14,430 nucleotides of DNA from Allomyces macrogynus ATCC 38327 (GCA_000151295.1 GG745335.1:1164703-1179132), one strand, 5' to 3'; positions 1-9,204 are shown, counted from the first letter of the stretch. Notes: generated from the letters alone by a model not told the origin. Translations and numbers: made by a program.

Positions 1-229
1 CGAGTGTATTTGTCAGGGCATATTCTGGACATTACGATCCACGCATGGTCCGTGAAGCGATCGATCACATATTCAACATATGGTCGTGACTCGGCGTGAT
101 CAGTAGGGTAAACTGGCGAGTAGAGGTAGTGCCCAGAATTGCACTCTCCGCGTGCGCAGACTCTGTCTATCATCTTTTGCATGTAGAGGCTGAGCGCCCA
201 GTTCTCGGAGGTCAGCTAGGAATCTCTTC
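1..229. other. 3' flank of the coiled-coil gene; no supported gene
   Basis: This stretch lies downstream of the minus-strand coiled-coil gene and is less GC-rich than the rest of the window. On the plus strand one frame is open from the left edge to a TGA at 87-89 (28 residues). It could be the last codons of a gene entering from the left, but its third positions are only about half G/C, unlike every convincing gene here, so it is not annotated as a CDS. No AATAAA-type polyadenylation signal was seen on the minus strand. Confidence 0.4.
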
Positions 230-1453
230 TTACGGCGCTTGGATCTCGTCGGCGAGCGAAGTGCCGCTTGGTTGTGGCGACGAGCCGACGCCGCCGTTGC
301 TGTCGCTGGTGTTGGGCGAGGCGCCAAACAGCGATCCGCGGTGGCCGGCGGGGCCGTACGGGTCGTCGCGCTCGGGCACCTCGGAGACGGGCGGGAGCAT
401 TGAGGGGCGGCGCGAATGCGGGACCGAGGGCATGGTGCTCGGGTTGGGCATGTGCAGGAAAAAGTCGCCGCTCATCGTGTGCTCGGAGATGAGCATTTGG
501 AAGGCCTCGTTCTCCTCTTGAAGCTGAAAAGGGAAGTTGCATCGGAAATCAGCCGCAATGTCATCCACCATCGCCAAGAAAACTCGAAAAATACACACAG
601 TCTGGTTGATCTCGGTGAGCTGCATGAGTTCATTCGACAAGTCGACGACGCGGTCCTTGAGCTGGTTGTTTTGGTTGTTGGCCGAGTCGAGCGTGTTACT
701 GAGCTCGAGAATCTCGGCACGCAAATCCTTGATGAGCGCCTCTTGCCACTTGATGGTGCGCGTGGCCTTTTTGATATCGCGCGCCGTCTTAGTGCCAAGC
801 ATGCGGCCGTCCTGCTGCTGATCCTGCGCGTCGTCGCCCGTCGTGTCGTCGCCGTTGCCATTGGCCGACCCCGACGCAATCGACGCGGCGTCGCTGCCCG
901 TACCGCCGCCAGTACCATTGCCGTTGACGTTCGTGCTGCTGGGCGGCGACGACCGGCCGACGGCCTGCAACGCCTTGCGCAACTCGGCCATTTCCTCTTC
1001 GCGCTGCACCCAGGTCAACCGCTCATCGTCGAGCAGCGACACTTCCGAATCGAGTTTGCGCTCGAGCTGGCGGCGCGTGGCCGTAAGCTGCGCCTTGTCG
1101 CGAACCAAGTCGTCGATCTGCGCCTGCGCCTTGAAGAGCGCCTGTTCGAGCCGCGCCACGGTCGACGTCAGTTTGGACGCCTCAGTCGCTTGCTGCGCGA
1201 GCTTGCGCTGCAGATATTCATTGTTTTCGACGAGCGCCGAGTTGGCGTCGCGCGTCTCCTGCAGGAGCGTGGCCAGGTGGTCGACTTCTTCCTGCGCGGC
1301 GTCGGGGAAGAAGTCGCCGCCGATCCCGCCGGGACCGCCGTACATGATGGACGGGCGGCGCGGGGCCATGGATGGTCGGCGCGGCGGGAAGGTGCTCGAG
1401 AGCAGCGGCGGCGAGGTCGGCGGGTCGGTGGCGGTGGCCGCAGGCGAGAGCAT
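230..1453 (-). CDS. Coiled-coil protein of unknown function, two exons
   Basis: I do not recognise a named family. Exons are 1453-599 and 523-230, giving 382 residues. Residues 1-50 are Pro/Ser-rich and hold two RRPS motifs (25-28 and 32-35). Residues about 54-166 form a long coiled coil rich in Leu, Gln, Glu and Lys at heptad spacing. Residues about 168-216 are a Gly/Asn/Asp/Ser linker with no predicted fold. Residues about 222-300 form a second coiled coil that runs across the splice junction (EINQT joined to LQEENEAFQM). The tail (306-382) is Pro/Ser-rich with a third RRPS (323-326). RRxS is the consensus for protein kinase A-type basophilic kinases, so phosphoregulation is plausible but inferred. 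No signal peptide or membrane segment is visible; a cytosolic scaffold or cytoskeletal role would fit but is a guess. The ATG has G at -3. The gene is divergent from VPS10 across about 970 bp. Confidence 0.8.
   Translation of the reverse strand: MLSPAATATDPPTSPPLLSSTFPPRRPSMAPRRPSIMYGGPGGIGGDFFPDAAQEEVDHLATLLQETRDANSALVENNEYLQRKLAQQATEASKLTSTVARLEQALFKAQAQIDDLVRDKAQLTATRRQLERKLDSEVSLLDDERLTWVQREEEMAELRKALQAVGRSSPPSSTNVNGNGTGGGTGSDAASIASGSANGNGDDTTGDDAQDQQQDGRMLGTKTARDIKKATRTIKWQEALIKDLRAEILELSNTLDSANNQNNQLKDRVVDLSNELMQLTEINQTVCIFRVFLAMVDDIAADFRCNFPFQLQEENEAFQMLISEHTMSGDFFLHMPNPSTMPSVPHSRRPSMLPPVSEVPERDDPYGPAGHRGSLFGASPNTSDSNGGVGSSPQPSGTSLADEIQAP
524..598 (-). other. Intron of the coiled-coil gene (75 nt, phase 0)
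   Basis: On the minus strand the donor is GTGTGT at 598 and the acceptor TTTTCAG ends at 524. A CTGAT branch site lies at 552-548. Removing it joins two amphipathic stretches into one continuous coiled coil. Left in, it adds a hydrophobic, non-coiled 25-residue insert. The intron is a multiple of three and has no stop, so retention would still give a full-length protein. Confidence 0.75.
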
Positions 1454-1490
1454 GGCGGATCGGAAGGGGGGTGATCGTAACGGGTCGAGT

Positions 1491-1526
1491 CGTGGTGGTC
1501 GTGGTCGTGGTGGTTTGGTTGGTGGG
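1491..1526. repeat. GT-rich low-complexity tract (GGTGGTCGT-like)
   Basis: Imperfect iteration of GTGGT and CGTGGT units. It starts about 38 bp upstream of the coiled-coil gene start and reads as an A/C-only-like (CCACGACCAC) tract in that gene's 5' leader. Confidence 0.6.
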
Positions 1527-1921
1527 CAGCGTCAGGAACCGGCAGCGGGTATGCAAGGAGCGGGCGGCTTGGCGTCGCGACGGGCAAGAGCAGGGGGTAT
1601 TGACGGGCGTGGGCTGGGCGGGGGTGGCAACAGGACGTCGTCGCCGCTGTTGTCGTTGGTGCTCTATGGCCGGGCCTGGTGCGTCGTCTGAGCGGCCAGC
1701 GCTCTCGGATCGGCGGTTGGCAGGGTGGACAGTGTCTATGCGCGCGGCGCGGTCGTGTTGGCGGGCGCGAGCGTCGGTCGTTGACAATTGGCAGCGATTT
1801 CAGGGCAGATCGGCCGTGACGATGGTGGTTGTGAGCGCGTGCAGCTGAGAGAAGGCGCGCCAAGCGGGCGGTCGGTGATCGAAATCGAGGCCGTGCAGGA
1901 GCTCGGCACGCGCGCGTCGTT

Positions 1922-1944
1922 GTCGTCGTCGTCGTCGTCGTCGT
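1922..1944. repeat. (GTC)7 trinucleotide microsatellite
   Basis: Seven perfect GTC units plus GT, in the middle of the divergent intergenic region. It is expected to vary in length between isolates. Confidence 0.9.
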
Positions 1945-2424
1945 TTGGGTCGGCCGCGCGTGGGCGAAGTGCGTGGTCGTCGGTCGTTGCGGTGCGCCAC
2001 CGCCGCGTTGGTTGTGGCCGTCGTTTCATGGCTTCCTTGCGAAAGCGGCGCCACGGCGAAGGAAACTTGCAGGTGCGCGTGCGTCACGCGACCTGCACGC
2101 TGCTGTTCATTGCCCGGCGTCTCGCACCATCTCGCACCTCACACCTGCCACGCCTGTCGACTGCGCGTGCCGCTGGTGCTGTTCGCGTTTGTCGTCCACG
2201 TCAAACGATCGACATTCCGTGCCCGCTCCTTTCGTCTTCCTCTCCCGCACGCGCCAAGCTGTCGTCTTCCCTGTCTGCTGCTCCCGACATCACCGCCAAG
2301 CACTCCACCGCGAGCACGCACCCGCACGGCCCCCCGCTCCGCCATGCCGACGTGCTCCGGCACGGTCGCGACAACAGCGTCCACCGCGTCACGAACTCGC
2401 CGCAAGCTGCACGCGTCTACCACC

Positions 2425-5400
2425 ATGGAGCCAGCGCAAGCACCAGCACCAGCACCGACAGCAGCAGGACGAGCACCAGCACCAATGCCGACGCGGCGAT
2501 CTCACGCGCGTTCAGGCCGCTCGCGCGCCAGCGGAATCGCTGCGCTCGTCGCGACCACGCTGCTCGCTGCATTTGTGGCGATCACGACCCTCCCAGCAAC
2601 GCACGCCGGGTCGGTCACGCACACCGTCACCAACCTTGACCACGCGCCGCGCCAAGTAATTACACTGCGCGACTCTCCTGCCATCCTGCTCATTGATGAG
2701 GACGGTACCACGATCCGCCGGTCCGCCGACCGCGGCAAGTCGTGGACCAAGGTCGACGCGGCTGACCGGTTCCCCGCACGGTTTGCCGCGCTTGTCGTGC
2801 ACCCGTTTGCCAAGGATACGGTTTGTTGGTTGTTCATGCGAACGAACGCTGCCGTAGCGCGATGCTGATCGCTCTCATCCCCACCAGATCTTTGCCCTCT
2901 CGACCGCGCAGACGCACCTCAAATCGACCGATGCTGGCGCCTCCTGGCGCCGTTTCTCCACGTCAGGCCCGCTCGCGTCCGCCAATCTCGAGTTCCACGC
3001 CGACGAACCCGATGCAGTCCTGTTCCTCGTCAGCTCACGCTGCGACGCGCGCAAATGCCATGTCGACGCGCACGTCACGACCAATGCCTTTGGCGCGACG
3101 CGGCTGCTGCGCACCGACGTGGCCATGTGCAAGTACGCGCGGTCCACACCGCACTTGCAGCTCGTCGAGCCCAAGAATGTGTTTTGCATAGAGTACAAGA
3201 ACAAGCAGCGGCCCAAGCCGGGCGCGCTCGAGACGCGGCTCGTCCAGTCGAGCGATTACTTTCAGCACGATACGGTCATTGTCGATTTCAATGGTCAAGT
3301 CGCACCGCAGGATGGGGTGCTCGGGTTTGCTGTGGTCGAAAAATACTTGACAGCGGCGGTGGTTCGTTGCTCTTGCACAATTTGTTGGTTGCACGCGCAC
3401 GAGATCCATCGCTGACACTGTCATCCTAGTCCCCCGCCGTCCCCAACGCCGACCTCGACATGTACGTCAGTCTCGACGGCAAGATCTGGGCGCTCGCCAA
3501 GTTCCCCCTGTTCGCATCGTTGCGTGAAAACGCCTACACCGTGCTCGAGTCGCAGCCCTACTCGCTCACTGTCGACGTCTTGACCGCCACGAGCAGCGGC
3601 ACGCTCTACACGTCCAACTCGAACGGCACCTACTTCAAGGCCGCGCTCAACAACACGCACCACGAGTCGTCGGGCCGCGTCGACTTTGAACGTGTCGAGT
3701 GGATGTCCGCCTTGATTCTCGCCAATACGTTCCACCCAGAGTCCAAATTCATCCAGTCGCAGATTTCCTGGGACGAGGGCGCGCACTGGGTCCCGCTGGC
3801 TCCACCGGAAAAGGACGCCGCGGGCAAGCCCTACGTCTGCGCCGGCCGCGGGCTCAACGACTGCTCGCTGCACCTGCACTCGGTGACCTCGGCCCCGGGC
3901 GTCGTCGGCAAGATTTTCTCGGAAAAATCGAGCCCGGGCGTGCTGGTCGGTGTCGGTAACGTCGGCAGCCACCGCGTCGAATACGCTGACGCGGACGTGT
4001 TTGTCTCGCGCGACGGCGGTGTTTCGTGGGCATGCGTCATGGTCGGCGCGCACCATTACCGGCAACTCGATTCGGGCAATGTGTTGGTCCTCGTCGATAA
4101 TGAGCGGCCCACGGATTTGGTCAAGTACTCAGTCGATGGCGGCAAGTCGTGGACCGAGTACCGCTTGCCCATCACGGTGCGCGCGCGCGTACTCGTCACG
4201 GACCAGCACTCGACGGCCGCGTCGCTGATGCTGCTCGGGTCGAGTCGCCAGGCGGGCGGGTTTGCGATCGTGCATCTCGATTTTGAAGGTTTGTTTAACC
4301 GCAAGTGTGCAGACGGGGATATGGAGTCGTGGCGGTTGCACGTCAAGGGCGAGTGTGTCATGGGCCGCACGATGCAGTATAACCGTGTCAAGCCGGGCGC
4401 CGGGTGCCTGGTTGGTCGGTCAGACGTGCCACCGCCTCACATTGTCGAGTGCGCGTGCGAGGACGACGATTACGAGTGCGATCTCAACTACGTGCCGACG
4501 ATTGACGGCGAGTGCGTGCTCGCGGATGGTGCGCTTGACCCGCTCGTCCCGACGCCGTGCAAGGGCAAGTACGAAGGGAGCTCGGGCTTCCGCAAGATCC
4601 CGGGCAATGTTTGCCAGGGCGGCGTCGTGAAGGACAAGGCCGTCGAGCGCGAGTGCCCGCTCGTCACGCAGGTCGAGGTCTACTCCAAGTCGCTAGATGC
4701 ACCGCTCGACCAGCATCTCGTGCTCTCGCCCATGGTCGTAATGATGCGCGACCAAAAGGGCAACACGCTGCGGTCGGCCGATAACGGTAAGACGTGGGAG
4801 TCGGGACTGCAGGGCGTGTTGATGCTCGCGGCGCACGAGCATGTCAAGACGCGCGTCTACGCGCTGACCAATAGTGGCGAAGTGTGGTACTCGGTCGATG
4901 CCGGCGAGAAGTTCACCAAGCTTGCGGTTCCGGCCCCGCCCAACATGCTGGGCAAGCGCATCTTTGATTTCCACCCGGAGGAACCCGACTGGATCGTGTT
5001 CACGGCGGCCAAGGAGTGCTCGCCCGCAACCGATCACTGCCACACGGAGACGTACGTCTCGCACAACCACGGCGGCGACTGGGCGCTGCTAGACAAGTAC
5101 ACTGATAAGTGCGTGTTTTCGCGCGACCTCGAGTTCCGGCGCATGGACAAGGACATGGTCTACTGCACCGTCTTCACCAAGCAGACCGGGTCACAGGCGT
5201 CGCCCGGGTTCGAGCTCGACAACACGCTCGACTTGGTAGCCTACAAGGGCAGTTCCGGCGGCCGACGCACGGTGCTACTCAATAAGGTCGTCGACTACTT
5301 TGTCGTGCACGGGTACCTGGTCGCTGCCGTGCAGCTGAGCGACCGGCTTGAACTGCGCGTCTCACTCGACGGGATCGCATTCAGCCCGATCCAATTCCCA

Positions 5401-8400
5401 CCCAACATGCACCTCGACAGCCGGATTTTCACGGTACTCGCGTCGTCGCCGCAGCACCTGTTCCTCGACGTGATGCGGTCGAGTCCCGTGTCGGAGAAAC
5501 AGGGCGTCATCTTCTCGTCCAACGAAAATGGCACTTTCTACTCGCTCTCGCTCGAGGACAGTCATCGCGGTGGCGCCGCGGGCATTCTCGTCGACTTTTT
5601 CCGTCCCGCGGGGATGACGGGCGTCGCCATCGCCAACCAGGTGGCCAACGCCGACGAGATTCGTCAAGGCCGCGCGACGAGCAAGCACGTGCGCACGCTT
5701 ATTTCGCACAATGACGGTGGCCGCTGGGACCGGTTGCCGAGTACTGAGTGCGACGATTTCTGTATTGTGCACTTGCACGACGTAGCCACGGCGCCCGCGC
5801 GCATGACCAAGTCGGTCGACAGTGCTGGTGGGGTCATGGTCGGTGTCGGCAGCTCGGCGAAAGTGGGCGAGTTTTTGCGGCCGTACCAGGAGTCGGACAC
5901 GTTTGTCACGGCCGATGGCGGGAGGTCATGGAAGTTGGCGGCCAAGGGGCCGCACCGGGCCGCGATTGTTGACCGCGGCGGGATTATTGTCCTCGCGCCC
6001 GATGCCGTGTCGCGCACGGTCACGTACTCGTTCAACTATGGCGCGTCGTGGGAGTCGATCACGCTCGATGCGCCAATGCACGTCACGGAGGTCACGCAGG
6101 ACCCCAAGGGCGAGCATGCGGTGGTGGTGCTGTACGGGCGCACGACCAATTCCGATTACCGCGCCGTCACGCTCGATTTCACGCATTGGGCGCGCAAGTG
6201 CACCAAGGACGATCTGACGCTGTGGACATTGACGGGGCCGCGCGGGAACGTGTGCACGCTCGGACACCAGATTCATTACCCGCGTCGCAAGGCCGACGTC
6301 AAGTGCGTCGTGGGCGATTTGCACGTGGAGACGGAATCGACGCCGTGCGAGTGCGAGCTCGACGACTATGAATGGTACGCTCGCGGTCGCCTTTTTTGGT
6401 GAGATGACCGTGCACGGGCCGCTGACGCGTGAACGGATTCCCTTCTCCTAGCGACATTGGGTTCTGGCGCAACGAGGCCGGCGTGTGCGTGCCCAGCGGC
6501 AAGAACCCGGACATGCCCGCCGACTGCCCTGTCGGCGAAAAGTACATTGGCCGCTCCGGGTATCGCAAGCTGTCGTCGAGCACGTGCACCAAGGGGTTGG
6601 ATCTGACGCATCCGGTCGAGCGGATTTGCGGCGTGGACAACCCGAATACGCCGATGATCTATCACAAGCAGGTACAGTCTCTTGACGCTTTCCTCCCTTT
6701 ACTTGGAATGGATTATGCTGACGCGACATCGTCGCTTGCGTCCAGCTTGAGCTTCCGGAAGCCGTGCGCGACATCCAGTACTCGAAGACGGGCCGCGTCG
6801 CGCTGCTTGGGCAGGCAGGCCACGTCTTGGTGAGTCCAAACGAGGGCAAGGACTGGGTGCCGGTCCAGGAGCGCGCGGTGGGGCTGTTCAGTCACCCGAC
6901 TGCAGACACGGTACGAACCAGGTCGCATTCTTGCGATTTCCATTGCTATATTTGGCCGCTGATCTGCAATTATGCCTAGATCTACATTATCACGACCGAC
7001 AAGCTCATTGCCTACAGCAGTATCGTCTCCGTGATCGACCTGCCCGGCACCGTTATTTCTGACATCCCGCCGCTCTCGGTGCACGTCGAGGAGGCCGAGT
7101 GGCTGCTCTTCACGGGCCGGTCGTGCACCGACTCGTCGCGGACCAACTGCGTGGCGGCGTCCTACTTTTCCAAGAACGCCGGCAAGGACTGGCACCTGGC
7201 CATGTCGGGTGTCTCGTCGTGTCAATGGGCACGCACCAAGGATTTCAGCATGGTCGCGCGCACGGGCATTTTGTGCACGGCCGGGTCGGCGCTCTACTAC
7301 TCGGACGACTTCTACAAGACGCGCACCAAGGTGCTCGACAATTTGGCCGACGTGACCATGTCGGGCGAGTACCTCGTGGGCGCCGTCAAGTCGGGGGCCA
7401 CCACGGAGCTGCGCGTGTCGATGGATGCTGAGCACGCGAGCCCCGTGCAGTTCCCCGCCAACGTCGCCGGGTTCTCCGAGGGGTACACGGTGGTGCCATC
7501 GCACCGTGGCGCTTTGTTTGTCGACGTGGCCATGCACACGGGCGAAAAGGCTGCGTTTGGACGGCTGTTCAAGTCGAACCTGAACGGCACGCTGCTCACC
7601 ATGGTGCACGACGACACGAACCGTAACACGCGCGGGTTTGTCGACTTTGAGCGCATTCAAGGGATCCAAGGGCTCGCCGTGCTCAACACGGTCGTCAACA
7701 AGAACGCGGTCGTGCGCGGCGCCGAACCGAAAAAGGTGGTCACGGTCATGACCTACGACGATACGCAGTCGTGGACTCCGCTGACCCCGCCCATGTACGA
7801 TTCGCGTGGTCAGCGCACCGATTGCACGCCCGGGCAGCAAGGGTGTTTCCTGCACCTGCACTCGTACACGGAGCGCCGCGACCCGCAGAACGTGTTTGAT
7901 GCGCGGTCAGCGCCTGGCGTGTTTTTGGGCGTCGGCAATGTTGGCGACGCGCTGCGGCCGTACAGTGAGGGTAACGTCTACGTGACGCGCGACGCGGGCC
8001 ACTCGTGGACCGAGGCCGTCAAGGGTGCGCACCAATACGAGTTTGGCGACCACGGCGCGATCTTGTTGCTTGCCAATGACGAAATGCCGACGCGTGAAGT
8101 GCGGTACTCGGTCGACGACGGGCGCACGTTCCGCACTGAATCGATTGTTCCGATTGCCGACGACCTCGCCGGCGCGCCGGTGCGAATCTCGCTCGTGACG
8201 ACCAAGCCCGACGCGACGAGTATGCGGTTCCTGCTGGTCGGGACCCGCGAGGGGGATTATAAGCCCGTGCTGCATTTCCTGGATTTCGAGACTCTGAACC
8301 AGCGTAAGTGCGTGTTTGATGAGAACGATCCGGAGAAGAGCGACTTTGAACCGTGGTCGTTGAGTACGGGCGAGTGCTTGTTTGGCGTTCGGGTACGTTG

Positions 8401-9204
8401 TGCTTTTGGGGTGCAGGTGGATCAGTGGATCAGTGGGACTGGACTAACCTCTTTCCTTTGCTCGAAAAGACCGTGTTCTACCGCCGCAAGGCCACGTCGA
8501 CGTGCGCAATCAAGGACGGGTCGTTCCTGACGCACTCGACGACGCTCAACTGCGCGTGCACGCCAAAGGACTTTGAATGGTACGTTGTCCATTGTTATAC
8601 TTGCCCTTGCGCTTCCGATGCTAACCCATCCACCCATGTTCGTCTTAGTGAATTCGGCTTCGATCGCGATAGCGATGGCAACTGCGTCCCGTCGACCCGG
8701 ATCCCCGAGCCGCCATGCGACGGCCGCACGTACCTGGTCCCGTCCGGGTACCGCAAGCACCCGCTGTCCCATTGCGCGGGCGGTGTCGAGCTCGCGAAAC
8801 CAAGGGAACACTACTGCTCGCAGGGTCTGTCGGGGGGTGCAATTGCCGCGCTCGTGCTGATCCCACTGACCGTGGCTGGTGGGCTCATGTTTGCCATGCA
8901 GCGCGCCAGTAGTGGGCGTATTCAGCTGCCGGACTTCAGGTACGTCACGACTTCCAGGAGATCGTGATCACTGCCCCTCCGAATGAACTCATCTCCATCG
9001 TCCCGTTTTTTTTCCAGTGCACCACGAGGAGGCCTGCCGCGATTCAACGTGCAGCTCCCCGATTGGCGGCTCCCAGACCTGCATTTGCCCGATTGGATCC
9101 GCGTGCCCGATTTCATAGCCAATGTTCGCCGGCGGTTTACGTATGTTCCCCTGCAAAGCCACGGCTTCGCCGCTCACGGCACGTCCTTGATGGACGAGGA
9201 TTGA
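2425..9204 (+). CDS. VPS10: Vps10/sortilin-type vacuolar protein sorting receptor with three VPS10 domains
   Basis: Vps10 is the type I membrane receptor that carries soluble vacuolar hydrolases (carboxypeptidase Y in yeast) from the Golgi to endosomes and is recycled by retromer. Exons: 2425-2820, 2888-3361, 3430-6374, 6452-6671, 6746-6910, 6980-8392, 8470-8579, 8649-8939, 9018-9204; the total is in frame, 2066 residues. A basic then hydrophobic signal sequence spans about 23-61 (cleavage predicted after THA). Three propeller domains follow, rich in Asp-box motifs such as SVDGGKSW, SADNGKTW and TRDAGHSW. Each ends in a 10CC module with exactly ten cysteines (583-699, 1214-1331, 1844-1964). 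A membrane segment is at about 1970-1991. The tail carries LPDW-type repeats and YVPL (2047-2050), a YxxPhi sorting signal. The start at 2425 has the best context (ACCATGG); in-frame ATGs at 2344 and 2485 are alternatives. Yeast Vps10 has two VPS10 domains, so the third copy is unusual. Confidence 0.95.
2431..2484 (+). repeat. Imperfect CAGCAC/ACCAGC repeat encoding Ala-Pro
   Basis: Iterated AGCACC units directly after the chosen VPS10 start codon. They encode an Ala/Pro-rich stretch (APAPAP) ahead of the basic, hydrophobic signal sequence. The repeat makes the true N-terminus uncertain. Confidence 0.5.
2821..2887 (+). other. VPS10 intron 1 (67 nt, phase 0)
   Basis: Donor GTTTGT, branch CTGAT, acceptor CACCAG. 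It sits between HPFAKDT and IFALST in domain 1. Intron 5 occupies the same position in domain 3. Confidence 0.85.
3362..3429 (+). other. VPS10 intron 2 (68 nt, phase 0)
   Basis: Donor GTTCGT, branch CTGAC, acceptor CCTAG. It restores the frame from VEKYLTAAV to SPAVPNADLD. A donor three bases earlier (GTGGTT at 3359) would drop one Val and cannot be excluded. Confidence 0.75.
6375..6451 (+). other. VPS10 intron 3 (77 nt, phase 2)
   Basis: Donor GTACGC, branch CTGAC, acceptor CCTAG. It splits the sixth cysteine codon of the second 10CC module (DDYE-C-DIGF). Splicing restores that cysteine. Intron 7 is at the identical position in domain 3. Confidence 0.9.
6672..6745 (+). other. VPS10 intron 4 (74 nt, phase 0)
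   Basis: Donor GTACAG, branch CTGAC, acceptor GTCCAG. It joins MIYHKQ to LELPEAVRD, at the start of domain 3. Confidence 0.85.
6911..6979 (+). other. VPS10 intron 5 (69 nt, phase 0)
   Basis: Donor GTACGA, branch CTGAT, acceptor GCCTAG. It joins SHPTADT to IYIITTDK, equivalent to intron 1. The acceptor TAG is in frame, so retention would truncate the protein. Confidence 0.85.
8393..8469 (+). other. VPS10 intron 6 (77 nt, phase 0)
   Basis: Donor GTACGT, branch CTAAC, acceptor AAAAG. It joins CLFGVR to TVFYRRK within the third 10CC module, which aligns with CTLGHQIHYPRRK in domain 2. Confidence 0.8.
8580..8648 (+). other. VPS10 intron 7 (69 nt, phase 2)
   Basis: Donor GTACGT, branch CTAAC, acceptor CTTAG. 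It splits the sixth cysteine codon of the third 10CC module (KDFE-C-EFGF). It is a multiple of three without a stop. Retention would replace the cysteine with Trp and insert 23 residues. Confidence 0.85.
8940..9017 (+). other. VPS10 intron 8 (78 nt, phase 2)
   Basis: Donor GTACGT, a run of eight T before the acceptor TTCCAG. It lies inside the cytosolic tail, between LPDF-R and S-APRGG. The branch site is less clear than in the other introns. Retention would meet a TGA and remove most of the tail. Confidence 0.8.

Larger units (their letters stand above)
1454..2424. promoter_or_regulatory. Head-to-head intergenic region, putative bidirectional promoter
   Basis: These 971 bp separate the start codons of the coiled-coil gene (minus) and VPS10 (plus), so both promoters and both 5' leaders must lie here. 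It holds GT-rich and GTC simple repeats and a pyrimidine-rich stretch around 2226-2280 ahead of VPS10. No convincing TATA box was seen. Several long frames cross the region on both strands, but they are low-complexity Arg/Ser/Pro/His readings with no recognisable domain, as expected by chance in GC-rich DNA. Confidence 0.5.

Noticed and set aside
416..1474. Plus-strand frame of 352 codons antisense to the coiled-coil gene
   Set aside because: It is Arg/Leu/Val-rich with no domain, and mirrors a gene whose codons have G/C at the third position, which suppresses stops on the other strand.
1922..1944. (GTC)7 tract as part of a CRISPR or mobile element
   Set aside because: It is an ordinary trinucleotide microsatellite with no spacers, terminal repeats or target duplication.
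1788..2639. Plus-strand frame of 283 codons across the divergent promoter
   Set aside because: Low-complexity Ser/Arg/His reading that ends in a different frame from VPS10 and has no recognisable domain.
3421..4065. Minus-strand frame of 214 codons antisense to VPS10 exon 3
   Set aside because: Same cause: high-GC antisense shadow of a well-supported exon.
6713..7861. Minus-strand frame of 382 codons antisense to VPS10
   Set aside because: It runs through two VPS10 introns and reads as Arg/His/Val-rich sequence without a domain; the plus strand carries clear VPS10 motifs.
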